Assembly: GCF_000621725.1 (NCBI RefSeq)
Contig: NZ_JHXM01000009.1
Coordinates: 62,001 to 126,000, forward strand
Direction of reading: 5' to 3'
DNA: 64,000 bases
DNA from: Xylanibacter brevis ATCC 19188
Lineage (GTDB): Bacteria > Bacteroidota > Bacteroidia > Bacteroidales > Bacteroidaceae
The position numbers and the translations under genes are program-made. This document shows, piece after piece, positions 22,972 to 35,500 of the stretch. The notes below the pieces were generated by a model. That model had not been told where the DNA came from. It saw only the letters and a list, made by a program, of their open reading frames with translations, and did no database searches. Every line of letters starts with the position of its first letter. Within the stretch, counting starts at the first letter, position 1.

Positions 22972-24855
22972 TTAGTTATGAATGATTAATGCAGATTGAG
23001 GATCTACCAACACGCGGTTGCTGTGCACCTCGCCCAGTCCTTTCTCGCAGATCTGGCCATCGCAGCACACCACCTGATAACGGCCTTTGGGGATATCCAC
23101 CATTTTTGCCTCGCGGTTGGCATTGAGGACGACGATGATGTCGTTCCACTCGTCGCCACCGGCATGGCCTTTCAGTGCATAAGCCACCACGCAGTCGTCG
23201 TTGGTATCGAGGAACGTGAGATGCTTGTTGACCAGCGCTGCATCGCCCAGACGGAAAGCCGGATGATTCTTTCTGAGTGCGATGAGGTTCTTATAGTAGT
23301 TGAACACCTGCGGGTATTGCTGCTTACGGTGCCAGTCTATCTGGTTGACACTGTCGGGCGACTCAAAAGAGTTGTGCACGCCCTTTTTGTCGCGCAACAG
23401 TTCTTCGCCGCTCAACATAAAGGGGATGCCCTGAGAGGTAAACACGGCAGTCTGTGCCAGCAGGTCGAGACGCACCAGTTCGTCGTCCTTGATGCCTGGT
23501 ATGCTGGAACGCAAGCGGTCGGTGAGACACATGTCGTCATGACAGCTCACATACGCCATCATCTGTGTAGGCTCAAGAGCATAAGGAGCGTCAGAGTAGT
23601 TCACCTTGGTATAGTCCACCTGTGGATGAACGATCATGCCAGCAATGCCGGCCTTTAAGCTTTCCTCCATGCCAGGGATGCCGGCAAGGAAAGCACCCTT
23701 ACTATCATCGGAGAAGGGGCCGCGCAATGCATCGCGCATGTCATCGGAGAAAGCAGCAATGCCAGGCAGCTGACGGATGTTGGCCTTCATGCCCAACTGC
23801 TCGTTGGGGATGGCACATGCACCGGCACTCCATCCTTCGCCATACATGAAGATGGCAGGGTCTATCTTGTCGAGGGCAGCACGTATCTGCTTCATGGTCT
23901 CAATATCGTGAACACCCATCAGGTCGAAACGGAAACCATCGATGTGGTACTCGTTGACCCAGTATTTCACACTCTCGATCATGAACCGGCGCATCATGGG
24001 GCGCTCGCTGGCCGTCTCGTTGCCACAACCAGAGCCATTGGAATACTGGCCGTCGGTGGTCTTACGATAGAAATAGTCGGGATAGGTCTTCTGGAAATTG
24101 CTGTTGTCGATGTTGTACGTATGGTTATACACCACATCCAGAATCACGGCGATGCCGGCCTGATGGAGCGCCTGCACCATCTGCTTAAACTCGGTGATGC
24201 GTGTGGTGGGGGTGTAGGGGTCGGTGGAATAGCCGCCCTCGGGCACGTTGTAGTTCACCGGGTCGTAGCCCCAGTTGTACTGAGGCTCGTCGAGACGGGT
24301 CTCGTCCACCGAACCATAGTCGTAGGAAGGCAGGATGTGCACCGCATTGATGCCCAACTCCTTGAGATAATCGATGGCCCACAGCTCTGTTAGTGCCAGA
24401 TATTTGCCGGGATATTTAGCCGACTCGTTGGCCACCGAGAAGTCGCGGTGGTGCATCTCATAGACGATGATATCCTTGAAAGGACGACGCACGGGGATAT
24501 CCGCATCCCAGTCTTTGGGATTGGTTTCGGCCATATCCACGACAACGCCCTTCTGGCCGTTGACAGTGACGGCCTTGGCAAAGACACCTGGCGAGGCCTG
24601 GCCGTTGACCAGGAACTCGTAGGTCTTGCCTTTCTGGTCGCCCACAGCAGTAGCAGTCCAAATGGTGTCGGCCAATTGCTCCATCTGAAGGGTATCCTCC
24701 CCTATCACCACCTGACAGGTGGCGTTAGAAGGTGCAAAAAGTTTGAATACCGTCTGACGGGGGGTATAGGTCACCTCATCGAACGTGAAACACTCTTTCA
24801 CTGGTTCACACGCAACAATCAACGCTGCCATTCCTGCTAATACTGCTTTTTTCAT
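22972..24855 (-). CDS. pulA: Type I pullulanase-like GH13 lipoprotein
   Basis: A 627-residue protein whose signal ends in a lipobox (A-A-L-I-V-A-C, Cys about residue 16). A CBM48-like N-terminal domain (about 25-115) leads to the type I pullulanase signature Y-N-W-G-Y-D-P and a GH13 barrel with nucleophile Asp in G-F-R-F-D-L-M-G, acid Glu in M-Y-G-E-G-W-S-A-G and the third Asp in V-S-C-H-D-D-M. It cleaves alpha-1,6 branches of pullulan and starch dextrins. It lies 4 bp downstream of susB in the operon. The gene symbol is given by family; membrane side (periplasmic or surface) cannot be decided from the lipobox alone. Confidence 0.92.
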   Translation of the reverse strand: MKKAVLAGMAALIVACEPVKECFTFDEVTYTPRQTVFKLFAPSNATCQVVIGEDTLQMEQLADTIWTATAVGDQKGKTYEFLVNGQASPGVFAKAVTVNGQKGVVVDMAETNPKDWDADIPVRRPFKDIIVYEMHHRDFSVANESAKYPGKYLALTELWAIDYLKELGINAVHILPSYDYGSVDETRLDEPQYNWGYDPVNYNVPEGGYSTDPYTPTTRITEFKQMVQALHQAGIAVILDVVYNHTYNIDNSNFQKTYPDYFYRKTTDGQYSNGSGCGNETASERPMMRRFMIESVKYWVNEYHIDGFRFDLMGVHDIETMKQIRAALDKIDPAIFMYGEGWSAGACAIPNEQLGMKANIRQLPGIAAFSDDMRDALRGPFSDDSKGAFLAGIPGMEESLKAGIAGMIVHPQVDYTKVNYSDAPYALEPTQMMAYVSCHDDMCLTDRLRSSIPGIKDDELVRLDLLAQTAVFTSQGIPFMLSGEELLRDKKGVHNSFESPDSVNQIDWHRKQQYPQVFNYYKNLIALRKNHPAFRLGDAALVNKHLTFLDTNDDCVVAYALKGHAGGDEWNDIIVVLNANREAKMVDIPKGRYQVVCCDGQICEKGLGEVHSNRVLVDPQSALIIHN

Positions 24856-24859
24856 AGGC

Positions 24860-27085
<2,226 letters not shown>

Positions 27086-27119
27086 CTAGCTTTTTGATAT
27101 ATTATTAAAAAGAGTTATT

Positions 27120-29732
27120 TCATCTTCCTCCACGGCGTATCAACATGGCCACCTCGCGGTTGAAGGCGTCGGCCTGCATCAACTGTTCGATGGTGAGATG
27201 CATGCGATAGCGCCAGTAGTGACGTGGATTAGCGGGGATGTTGATACGCTCGGCATCGGCATCGGGCAGGCGCAACTGCTCGTTGATGCTCAGCCAGTCT
27301 TGAAGTGACAACAGGCAAAGCATGGATGGCGACATGAGGTGCATGGACACAATCTCCTCGGCGAGATAGCCTGTCAGGGGATGTGGTGCCGGACCATCAT
27401 GGTGCAGCATCTGGTTGTAATAGGCCTGCGTCTGCTCGTAGTCTTCATCCCACCACTGGCGCAGTGTGGCCATGTCGTGTGTGGAAATGGTGGCCACCGA
27501 GCGATAGGGATTATGCTGCAGATGACCGAAACGCACGGTGGGGTTCTTTGGCATGGACTGTATCTCGAGCGAGAGTATGCGCAACTCGTCCATCACCCAG
27601 GGTACGCAGTCGGGCACCATGCCCAGGTCTTCTGCACAAACCAGCATGCGAGTGGCTTGGGTCAGCAGGGGCAACTTCTTCATGGCCTCGGTATACCAGA
27701 ACTGGTTGTTGCGACGATAGAAGTAATCGTTGTAAAGACGATTGAAAGCATCCTTGTCGTTGTCCCACAGGGCCTCGTAGATAAAATCGTTTTGAACGCC
27801 AATGCGGGGATGGAACTTATGCGCATCCTTGCGGTCGCGCACAAAGAGTACGTCGCTAATGAGGGCATACAGTCCGTCGCGCAGGGCATCCTCGTTCTTA
27901 TCCTTTGCCCATGCTTCCACCTTGCGCTGGGTGTCAAATTCGGGTTTCATCTCCCAGATGTCATCGTGCAGGTGGTTCAGGAAGTGTTCCTTCACGTAGG
28001 AAGCTCGTTCGCCAAAGGTGCGCTGCAGTGTCCAGTCGGCAATGAAGGGGCGTGTGAAGAACTCTTCCTGGAAGTGTAGGCCGTAGGCTTCTATCTCTTC
28101 TTTAGTCATGCCCAGCGCTGGCGAGAACTGACCCAACAAGCCATGAACGGCATCGATGGGTATCTCCCAGATACGGAAGAAGCCCAGCACGTGGTCAATG
28201 CGATAAGCATCGAAATACTCCTGCATCTTGCGGAAGCGGCGCACCCACCACTGACAACCATCACTGAGCATCTCGTCCCAGTTGTAGGTGGGGAAGCCCC
28301 AGTTCTGTCCGTTGACAGAGAAGGCATCGGGCGGAGCACCTGCCTGTCCGTTCAGATTGAAATAGCGTGGCTCTACCCAAGCCTCAACGCCATAGCGCGA
28401 GATGCCGATGGGGATGTCACCCTTCAGGATAACGCCCTGTTGGCGGGCATGATCGTGAGCGGCACGCATCTGTTGGTCGAGATTATACTGAACGAAATAC
28501 CAGAACTCTACGGTTTTCTGGTCGGCCTTAGGCAACTTAGCTGGCCACTCTGAGAACTGGGCCGTGGCGTATTTATCACGATAATAGCAGAACCGGGCAT
28601 AGGGTTCCAGCCAGTCTTTATTGTTTTCAAAGAAGGTCTTATAGGTGGCACGGCGCTTGATGCCGGTCCACTCTTGTGCAAAAACAGCCTGCAGATAGTC
28701 CATCTTCGCCTTGTTCACACGCTCATAGTCTATCTGTGGCAGTGCGTTCAACTCCTGACGAAGTTGTTCGAACGAAGCACGCTGGGCCTCGTCTTTCAGC
28801 GCTGGCAACTGTCGCAGATCGGTGTATTGCGGATGAAGCGCATAGATGCTGATGGAGTTATAGGGATAGGAGTCCTGCCAAGTGTGCGTAATCGTGGTAT
28901 CGTTGATGGGCAGCACCTGCAGGATGCGCTGCTGCGTTTTGGCACACCAGTCAACCATCAGCTTCAGATCGCCGAAGTCGCCCACGCCAAAACTGCCTTC
29001 TGAGCGCAAAGAGAAGACGGGCACAACCGTACCGGCACCCTTCCACGAAGGAATAGAGAACCAGGCTTGGTTCAACTCATAGACCACCACTTCGCCATGT
29101 GACATTTCTGAATTCAACAACACACGATTGCTACCATTCTCCCAAACCACGGGCTCGCCCATGATGATAAACTTGAACTCGAACATCTCGGGCAGCCTGT
29201 CGGCATCCAGACTGATGACCCACTCGTGGTATGCATGCTCTGTCATCGGACGTGCCTTGGCACAATCCCAATAACCCAGATAGGATGCATTGCCCACAAT
29301 GGCCAGTTGAGAACCGGTTTGCAACTGGGGTGCACGCACCTTTAAGCGTATCGTATGCGCATACTCGGTGTTGGTGCTCGGTTTGCACTCACGAGCCATC
29401 ACACAGTCTGTAAAGGCTGATGAATAGAGGAAGCTATCCTCTGGGATATCAATCCAGTGGTCAAAGACTCTGTAGCAAGCGCCTTTCACGGACGTCAACT
29501 CCAGTCTATGAGGCTCAACAAGCCACTCATGGCGCATCACCTTGTTTCCGCGACATACACTATAGTAGTAGTCAAAACAACCTTTCTCTGAGCAAGAGAT
29601 CTCAGCCGTCCAGTGCAATCCGTCGCTCGTTGACATGGTATGAACTTCCGTCTGGTTGTCATCTACTATGATATTCATCACCAATTGTTCGCCAAATGAT
29701 GTCTGATAATCAAGGTTGAATAGTAATTTCAT
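27120..29732 (-). CDS. malQ: 4-alpha-glucanotransferase GH77 with two N-terminal CBM20 domains
   Basis: An 870-residue cytoplasm-style protein without a signal peptide. Two starch-binding CBM20 modules (about 1-115 and 125-230) precede the GH77 barrel. Catalytic residues are recognisable: nucleophile Asp in Y-R-I-D-H-V-L-G-F, acid Glu in V-C-A-E-D-L-G, and the third Asp in S-T-H-D-M-A-T. Amylomaltases disproportionate maltodextrins and release glucose, feeding the MFS-imported sugar into metabolism. It is the first gene of the minus-strand starch operon and has its own promoter (29757-29764) with an upstream LacI-type operator (29821-29832). Confidence 0.95.
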   Translation of the reverse strand: MKLLFNLDYQTSFGEQLVMNIIVDDNQTEVHTMSTSDGLHWTAEISCSEKGCFDYYYSVCRGNKVMRHEWLVEPHRLELTSVKGACYRVFDHWIDIPEDSFLYSSAFTDCVMARECKPSTNTEYAHTIRLKVRAPQLQTGSQLAIVGNASYLGYWDCAKARPMTEHAYHEWVISLDADRLPEMFEFKFIIMGEPVVWENGSNRVLLNSEMSHGEVVVYELNQAWFSIPSWKGAGTVVPVFSLRSEGSFGVGDFGDLKLMVDWCAKTQQRILQVLPINDTTITHTWQDSYPYNSISIYALHPQYTDLRQLPALKDEAQRASFEQLRQELNALPQIDYERVNKAKMDYLQAVFAQEWTGIKRRATYKTFFENNKDWLEPYARFCYYRDKYATAQFSEWPAKLPKADQKTVEFWYFVQYNLDQQMRAAHDHARQQGVILKGDIPIGISRYGVEAWVEPRYFNLNGQAGAPPDAFSVNGQNWGFPTYNWDEMLSDGCQWWVRRFRKMQEYFDAYRIDHVLGFFRIWEIPIDAVHGLLGQFSPALGMTKEEIEAYGLHFQEEFFTRPFIADWTLQRTFGERASYVKEHFLNHLHDDIWEMKPEFDTQRKVEAWAKDKNEDALRDGLYALISDVLFVRDRKDAHKFHPRIGVQNDFIYEALWDNDKDAFNRLYNDYFYRRNNQFWYTEAMKKLPLLTQATRMLVCAEDLGMVPDCVPWVMDELRILSLEIQSMPKNPTVRFGHLQHNPYRSVATISTHDMATLRQWWDEDYEQTQAYYNQMLHHDGPAPHPLTGYLAEEIVSMHLMSPSMLCLLSLQDWLSINEQLRLPDADAERINIPANPRHYWRYRMHLTIEQLMQADAFNREVAMLIRRGGR

Positions 29733-29756
29733 ACGCTTATTTAGTTATAATTGCTA

Positions 29757-29764
29757 CAAAAATA
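29757..29764 (-). promoter_or_regulatory. -7 box of the malQ-susB-pullulanase-susA operon
   Basis: CAAAAATA on the plus strand gives TATTTTTG on the minus strand, 25 bp before the malQ ATG. The operator centre lies 62.5 bp upstream. Confidence 0.7.
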
Positions 29765-29820
29765 GCAATTTTATGGATTACTATTTTGCTTCTATGGATA
29801 TATTTCGAATTTTGTTGCAC

Positions 29821-29832
29821 GTAAACGTTTGC
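29821..29832 (-). promoter_or_regulatory. LacI-type operator upstream of malQ
   Basis: GTAAACGTTTGC, 11 of 12 bases of GCAAACGTTTGC, lies between the MFS gene and malQ. It sits at the same distance from the malQ -7 box as the other copies do from theirs. Confidence 0.75.
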
Positions 29833-29845
29833 ACAATGCCAAATA

Positions 29846-31174
29846 TTAGTCGGAAGATTTACCCCTAATAATAGTTACACAGAGTGCACCCACTGCCAGC
29901 ATAGCGCCTGCAATGAACATCATGTTGTACTGATGACTGCCCACCAGCGAGAGGATGACACCACCCAACAGGGCTGCCGCAATCTGAGGCAAACAGATGG
30001 TGCAGTTGAACAAGCCAAGATAGGCGCCCATGTGTCCGTAGCCCTGAAGGGCATTGGTGACCAGTGCAAACGGCATGGCCAACATGGCTGCCCATGCGCA
30101 ACCGATTAGCAAGAAGGGGACAAAGAGCACATACTGATCGTGTACAAAGGGGACTAGCGCGAAGCCCAGGCCACCCAGCAGCAGACTGAAGGCATAGGCA
30201 AATTTCACATTTTTGAACTGAGGCAGTACCATGGCCCACAATACTGCGCCTAACGTTTGCACACCAAAGACAATACCTGTCCAGTTGCCTGCCTCCTGAT
30301 AGCCTGCCGAAGCGACATCCGTTGTGCCCCATACGGTATCAGAGATAGTGCCCGTGGTATAGTTCCACATATACAGGAAGGCGGCCCATGAGAAGAACTG
30401 CACCAGTCCTACCTGCCAGAATGCAGCTGGCGCCTTGCGCAACAGCGCAATCCAGTTGGCACTTTCTTCCTTCTGTTCAGAAGGTGCGTTATACTCTACA
30501 TATTCCTGTGGCGTCCACTCCTTCACCTTGAGGGTCGTATAGATCACACAGAGGATCAGGATAAGTGCACCTATATAAAAGGAATAGATAACCGAATCGG
30601 GCACCACACCCGTAGGAGCGGTGTTGGCGATACCTACAGCCGTGAAGATGAAAGGAAAAGCAAAGCCGATGAGTCCGCCGGCATTACACAAGAACGACTG
30701 GATGGAATAAGCCTTCGTCTTCTGTTTCTCATTGACCATATCGCCCACCAACATCTTGAAAGGCTGCATAGCCATATTAATAGAGGTGTCGAGAAACATC
30801 AGGGCACAGGCGCCAAACCACAAGGCGGCACCCACCGAAAGACCGAAAGAACCCGCATTGGGCAGTAGCAACATGACGAGAACAGCCATTGCTGCACCGA
30901 CGAACAGATAAGGAATACGACGACCGAAACGCGTCCAGGTATTGTCGCTAAGCGTGCCGACAATGGGTTGCACAAGCATGCCCATCAATGGAGGCAGCAC
31001 CCAGAAGAAACTGAGTGAATGAGGATCAGCACCTAGCGTGGCAAAGATGCGAGAGATGTTTGCACTCTGCAGCGAATAAGCTATTTGTACGCCAAAGAAA
31101 CCAAAGCTCAGGTTCCAGAGCTTCCAAAAGTTTAAATTAGGTTTTTGTTTCATATTGTTTTGTTTCTTAGTCAT
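29846..31174 (-). CDS. MFS sugar transporter, SLC45/GPH-like, probable maltose/maltodextrin importer
   Basis: A 442-residue membrane protein with about twelve hydrophobic segments. The early sequence F-W-K-L-W-N-L-S-F-G-F-F-G-V-Q and the loop L-S-D-N-T-W-T-R-F-G-R-R (about residue 78) match sugar permeases of the SLC45/GPH type found beside maltose genes in Bacteroidetes. It lies between the LacI regulator and malQ, on the same strand, so inner-membrane uptake of maltose or short dextrins is the likely role. An internal ATG at 31153 is an alternative start; neither has a clear ribosome binding site. It probably is transcribed with the LacI gene, 55 bp upstream. Confidence 0.88.
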   Translation of the reverse strand: MTKKQNNMKQKPNLNFWKLWNLSFGFFGVQIAYSLQSANISRIFATLGADPHSLSFFWVLPPLMGMLVQPIVGTLSDNTWTRFGRRIPYLFVGAAMAVLVMLLLPNAGSFGLSVGAALWFGACALMFLDTSINMAMQPFKMLVGDMVNEKQKTKAYSIQSFLCNAGGLIGFAFPFIFTAVGIANTAPTGVVPDSVIYSFYIGALILILCVIYTTLKVKEWTPQEYVEYNAPSEQKEESANWIALLRKAPAAFWQVGLVQFFSWAAFLYMWNYTTGTISDTVWGTTDVASAGYQEAGNWTGIVFGVQTLGAVLWAMVLPQFKNVKFAYAFSLLLGGLGFALVPFVHDQYVLFVPFLLIGCAWAAMLAMPFALVTNALQGYGHMGAYLGLFNCTICLPQIAAALLGGVILSLVGSHQYNMMFIAGAMLAVGALCVTIIRGKSSD

Positions 31175-31229
31175 CAGTACTTCGTTTGGTTCCCTCAGGA
31201 ACGCTCGTTGGCCAACATCCCGTCAGTGT

Positions 31230-32273
31230 TCACCTCGTGGTGCCCCTGACAATCAGGCGTGTTCTGACCAGTCGCCTCTCTACATGATCTCTTGGGATAG
31301 TGCCTTCTACATAACCAATGAGGATATTGGCAGCCTCCTCGCCCACCATCTCGCCGCGCTGCTCTACCGTGGTAAGCATCGGGTCGCAAGACGTGGCCCT
31401 GATGCCATTGGTAAAGCCACAGATAGACACATCTTCGGGCACACGCATACCCATATGTTTCACCGTGTAGAGTATGCCTAAAGCTGTATCATCGTTGATG
31501 GCAAAGAAGGCATCGGGATAGACGTCACCATCGAAAAGCGTCGGTGTCATCAACTCGGCATCGTGACGTGTGTCACAGATGCGTGTCATCGATTCGTCAA
31601 ACGGGATCTTATTCTTCAACAGCGCATCCTTATAGCCATTGAAACGGTTCTTGGACGTTTCCAGGTTCAGCGGTGAACCGAAATAGGCAATGCGACGACA
31701 ACCTGTGCGGATGAGATAGCTCACGGCATTGAAGGCACCCATATAGTCATCTACCACTACCCGACTGGCGTTGATGCCCGTACATATTCTATCATAGAAA
31801 ACCAGGGGCACACCAGCTTCTATCAACCTGTTGAAGTGATCGTAATTATGAGTATCCTTCGATTGAGACACAATGACACCACAAACTTTCATCTCAATGA
31901 ACGACTGACACAGCTTGGTCTCCGTCTCGTAGTGCTCGTTGCTCACTGCCACCACGATATGGTAGCCATGGGCTGCCGCCTCCTCCTCGATACCTTTCAG
32001 GACAGAAGAGAAATAATAGTGTACCAGTTCTGGCAGAATCACACCGATCAGTTTCTGAGGTTTAACCTTTGACAAACGCAACATCTCTGCCAAATGGTTG
32101 GGAACGAAATTATGCTCGCGTGCAAACTGTTGTATGCGCAAGCGCTGCTCCTTTGATATGCGGGGAGAATCTTTCAAGGCTCGCGACACCGTAGCAACGG
32201 AGATGCCCAGTTCCCTTGCTATGTCTTTCATTGTCAACGAAGTATTCTCTTTCATGTCGTTTTGGATATTCAT
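31230..32273 (-). CDS. LacI-family transcriptional regulator of the starch locus
   Basis: A 347-residue protein. The N-terminal helix-turn-helix reads M-K-D-I-A-R-E-L-G-I-S-V-A-T-V-S-R-A-L, followed by a hinge and a periplasmic-binding-protein-like sugar-sensing core (I-G-V-I-L-P-E-L about residue 75, F-A-I-N-D-D-T-A-L-G about 265). The open frame begins with a TTG at 32291, but the -7 box at 32289-32296 shows transcription starts later, so ATG 32273 is chosen; ATG 32255 is also possible. It stands where other species carry susR. The palindromes near GCAAACGTTTGC in front of the starch promoters are its probable binding sites. The fixed position well upstream of each promoter suggests it may activate rather than block transcription. 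Confidence 0.92.
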   Translation of the reverse strand: MNIQNDMKENTSLTMKDIARELGISVATVSRALKDSPRISKEQRLRIQQFAREHNFVPNHLAEMLRLSKVKPQKLIGVILPELVHYYFSSVLKGIEEEAAAHGYHIVVAVSNEHYETETKLCQSFIEMKVCGVIVSQSKDTHNYDHFNRLIEAGVPLVFYDRICTGINASRVVVDDYMGAFNAVSYLIRTGCRRIAYFGSPLNLETSKNRFNGYKDALLKNKIPFDESMTRICDTRHDAELMTPTLFDGDVYPDAFFAINDDTALGILYTVKHMGMRVPEDVSICGFTNGIRATSCDPMLTTVEQRGEMVGEEAANILIGYVEGTIPRDHVERRLVRTRLIVRGTTR

Positions 32274-32288
32274 AGTTTTATGATGTTG

Positions 32289-32296
32289 CAAAATTA
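32289..32296 (-). promoter_or_regulatory. -7 box of the LacI regulator promoter
   Basis: CAAAATTA on the plus strand gives TAATTTTG on the minus strand. Its first base is 62.5 bp from the centre of the operator at 32353-32364. Confidence 0.6.
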
Positions 32297-32352
32297 TTAA
32301 ATAATTAAATCGGGTGTTCTCCTATGAACTTATTTCGTTAGCAAATAAAATT

Positions 32353-32364
32353 GCAAACGTTTGC
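32353..32364. promoter_or_regulatory. Perfect LacI-type operator between divergent lacI and susC
   Basis: GCAAACGTTTGC is a perfect 12-bp palindrome. It lies exactly midway between the -7 boxes of the two divergent promoters (62.5 bp from each), so one site can serve both. Confidence 0.8.
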
Positions 32365-32420
32365 ACCACTTACTATAACGATTTTAATCATTAAAAAGTA
32401 TCAACGGATTGAAAAAAATC

Positions 32421-32428
32421 TATCTTTG
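32421..32428 (+). promoter_or_regulatory. -7 box of the starch susC operon
   Basis: TATCTTTG matches TAnnTTTG and gives a leader of roughly 110 nt before the susC ATG at 32547. Confidence 0.7.
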
Positions 32429-32546
32429 CAACGGATTTCTAACTATAACAGCTAAAACGATAAAGACAAACAAAGGCCCATTTGAACAACAATAAACAAT
32501 AACATATTATACTAATAACTAACTTTTAATTAATTAAACTATTGTA

Positions 32547-35500
32547 ATGATGAAGCAGGTAAACATTAAATTACCATTCAGGATGTTAGCCCTTGTTGTG
32601 GGCCTTTTCCTGGCTATGGGAGCCTTTGCACAGAACATTACGGTGAAAGGTCATGTGAAAGATGCTACAGGTGAAGCTATCATCGGCGCAACTGTACGCG
32701 TGGCTGGCACACAAAATGCCACCATTACCGACTTCGACGGTAACTTCACGCTGCAAGCCAAGCAGGGAGCCGACATCCAGATTTCCTATGTAGGTTATCA
32801 GATGGCCACCGTGAAAGCTGCTGCAAACTTAGAGGTAGTCCTTAAGGACGACACCGCAGTTCTTGAAAACGTCGTAGTTATTGGTTACGGACGCGCAAAG
32901 AAAAGCGACCTGACCGGCTCTGTTACAGCCATCAAACCTGATGAAAAGAACCACGGCCTGAACGTCAATGCACAAGACATGATCAGTGGTAAGATTGCCG
33001 GTGTGAGTGTCATCTCTGGTGACGGTCGTCCCGGCGGTGGCGCCCAGATTCGTATTCGTGGCGGTTCTTCTCTGAACGCCTCTAACGACCCTTTGATAGT
33101 TATCGATGGTTTGGCCATGGACAACTATGGTGTACAGGGTTTGTCCAACCCCCTCTCTATGGTAAACCCGAACGATATCGAGTCGTTCACCGTGCTGAAG
33201 GACGCTTCAGCTACCGCAATTTATGGTAGCCGTGCATCAAATGGTGTCATCATTATTACTACCAAGAAAGGACGCTCTGGACAGAAGCCCACGTTCAATT
33301 ATAACAGCAACGTATCTATCGCTAGCGTGAAGAAGACTACTGATGTCCTTGATGGTCCTGGTTTGATGAGCTATATCAAAAAACTCTATGGAGAGGACAG
33401 CGATGCATATGCCGAGCTTGGCTATTATGATGCAAACGGAAACAAGCAGTATGCCAACACTGATTGGCAAGATGAGATTTTCCGGACAGCTCTCTCTACA
33501 GACCACAACTTAACGATGTCTGGTGGCATGAAGAACATGCCCTATCGTGTCTCTATAGGTTATACCAATCAATCAGGTGTAGTCAAGACCGACAAATTTG
33601 AGCGCTTTACAGGTAGTTTCAACCTCTCTCCCAGTCTACTGAAATTGAACATCAACGGTAAGGGTATGATAGCAAAAAATCATTATGCGCCTGGTGTAGT
33701 AGGAGCAGCTATAGCTATGGATCCTACGAAGGCCGTTAAGAGCGATTATCCTGTTTATCGTGACTATTTTGGTGGCTATGTTCAGAACTTTACTGGTGCA
33801 AGCTATGATGGCGCAGCAAACTGGAAATACACCAACAAGGGAACAGGAAACCCTGTTGCTGCATTAAATCAGACTAACGACCGTGCTACCTCAAAGTCTT
33901 TGATTGGTAATATTGAAGCCGACTATTCTATTCATGGCTTCGAAGACCTGCATTTGCACATGAATGCCGCCATGGATCTTTCAACTGGTAAGCAGGATAC
34001 AGACAGGCAGCCAAACTCTGCCGTTGCCAACTACTATGGTTGGACAAACTGGAGCACGATGGACACGTATAACCTGCAGCTATCATTATACGCACAATAC
34101 ATGAAGGATTTTGCTGATGTACATCACTTTGACGCAATGGCCGGTTATGAGTGGCAGCATTTCCACAAGCAGACAGACTGGTTCGGCCATGGAACCTACC
34201 CTGCTGGCAACACAAAATATGCAGAGGGTACTTATTACGATGCTCCTAAGGCAGACCAGATTACAATGTATAAGACAGAGAACTTCCTTGTATCTTTCTT
34301 CGGCCGTTTGAATTACTCATTGATGGACCGCTACATGCTGACCTTCACACTTCGTGCTGACGGTTCTTCACGTTTCAATTGGATGAAGGGAAATCCAAAC
34401 CAGCAATGGGGTTACTTCCCTGCCATGGCCTTGGCATGGAAGATGAAGGAAGAGTCTTTCCTCAAGAACATTGACGTGCTCACCGATGCCAAGCTCCGCT
34501 TAGGTTGGGGTATCACCGGTCAGCAGGAAGGTATTGGAGATTACACCTACATTCCTGTATTCAAGCCAAACACAAACTCACATGCCTTATATCCTGTACT
34601 GGATAATGGTACGACTTACCGTCCTGAGGCCTTCAACGCCCATCTGACATGGGAGAAAACAACAACATGGAATGCCGGTATTGACTTATCATTCTTGAAC
34701 AACCGACTTGAATTTAATTTAGACTGGTACTACCGTAAGACTACCGATCTGATTAACACCGTATTTGTAGCAGCCGGTTCTAACTTCCGCAACAAGGTGA
34801 CTAGCAATATCGGTTCACTACACAACACCGGTTTCGAGTTCATGACAACCGTACGCCCTATTCAGACCAAGGACTGGCAGTGGGAAGTTAGTTACAACTT
34901 CACCTATAACCACAACGAGATTGACGAGTTGATAGATGGTGTCGGCGCGGATTACTTCGTTGAGACTGGTGGTGGACTGACTGGTACGGGTGGTAACATC
35001 CAGGCCCATACCGTAGGTAAGCCAGTCAGTGCCTTCCACGTTTACCAGCAGGTTTACGACCAAAATGGCAAGCCAATCCCCAACGCATTTGTTGACCGCA
35101 ATGGTAATGGCTATCTGGATAGTGGCGACCGCTACTATTACTACAAGCCTGCAGCTGATGTGCTGATGGGTCTGTCTTCAAAAGTACAATACAAGAATTG
35201 GGACCTTGGTTTCTCTATGCGTGCAAGCTTGGGCAACTACGTGTTTAACAGCACAGCTTCAGGTTCCAGCAATGTCGGCGCTGGTTCAGTTTACACCAAT
35301 GGTAACCTGAACAACCTGCGCACTGTAGCGGTAGAACGAGGCTTTACTAATGTTTCGCAGCAGCAGTATGCTTCAGACTACTTTGTAGAGAATGCTTCGT
35401 TCTTGAAGCTGGATAACATAACTTTAGGTTATAGCTTTAACAAGCTGTTTGGTACTTCGATAAACGGACGTGCATATGCAACTGTGCAAAATGTTATGAC

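Noticed and set aside
30249-30260. Operator-like CCTAACGTTTGC inside the MFS transporter gene
   Set aside because: It is in coding sequence and has no -7 box at the 62-bp distance on either strand.
31155-31481. Plus-strand frame opposite the LacI gene end
   Set aside because: It is antisense to conserved regulator sequence and has no features of its own.
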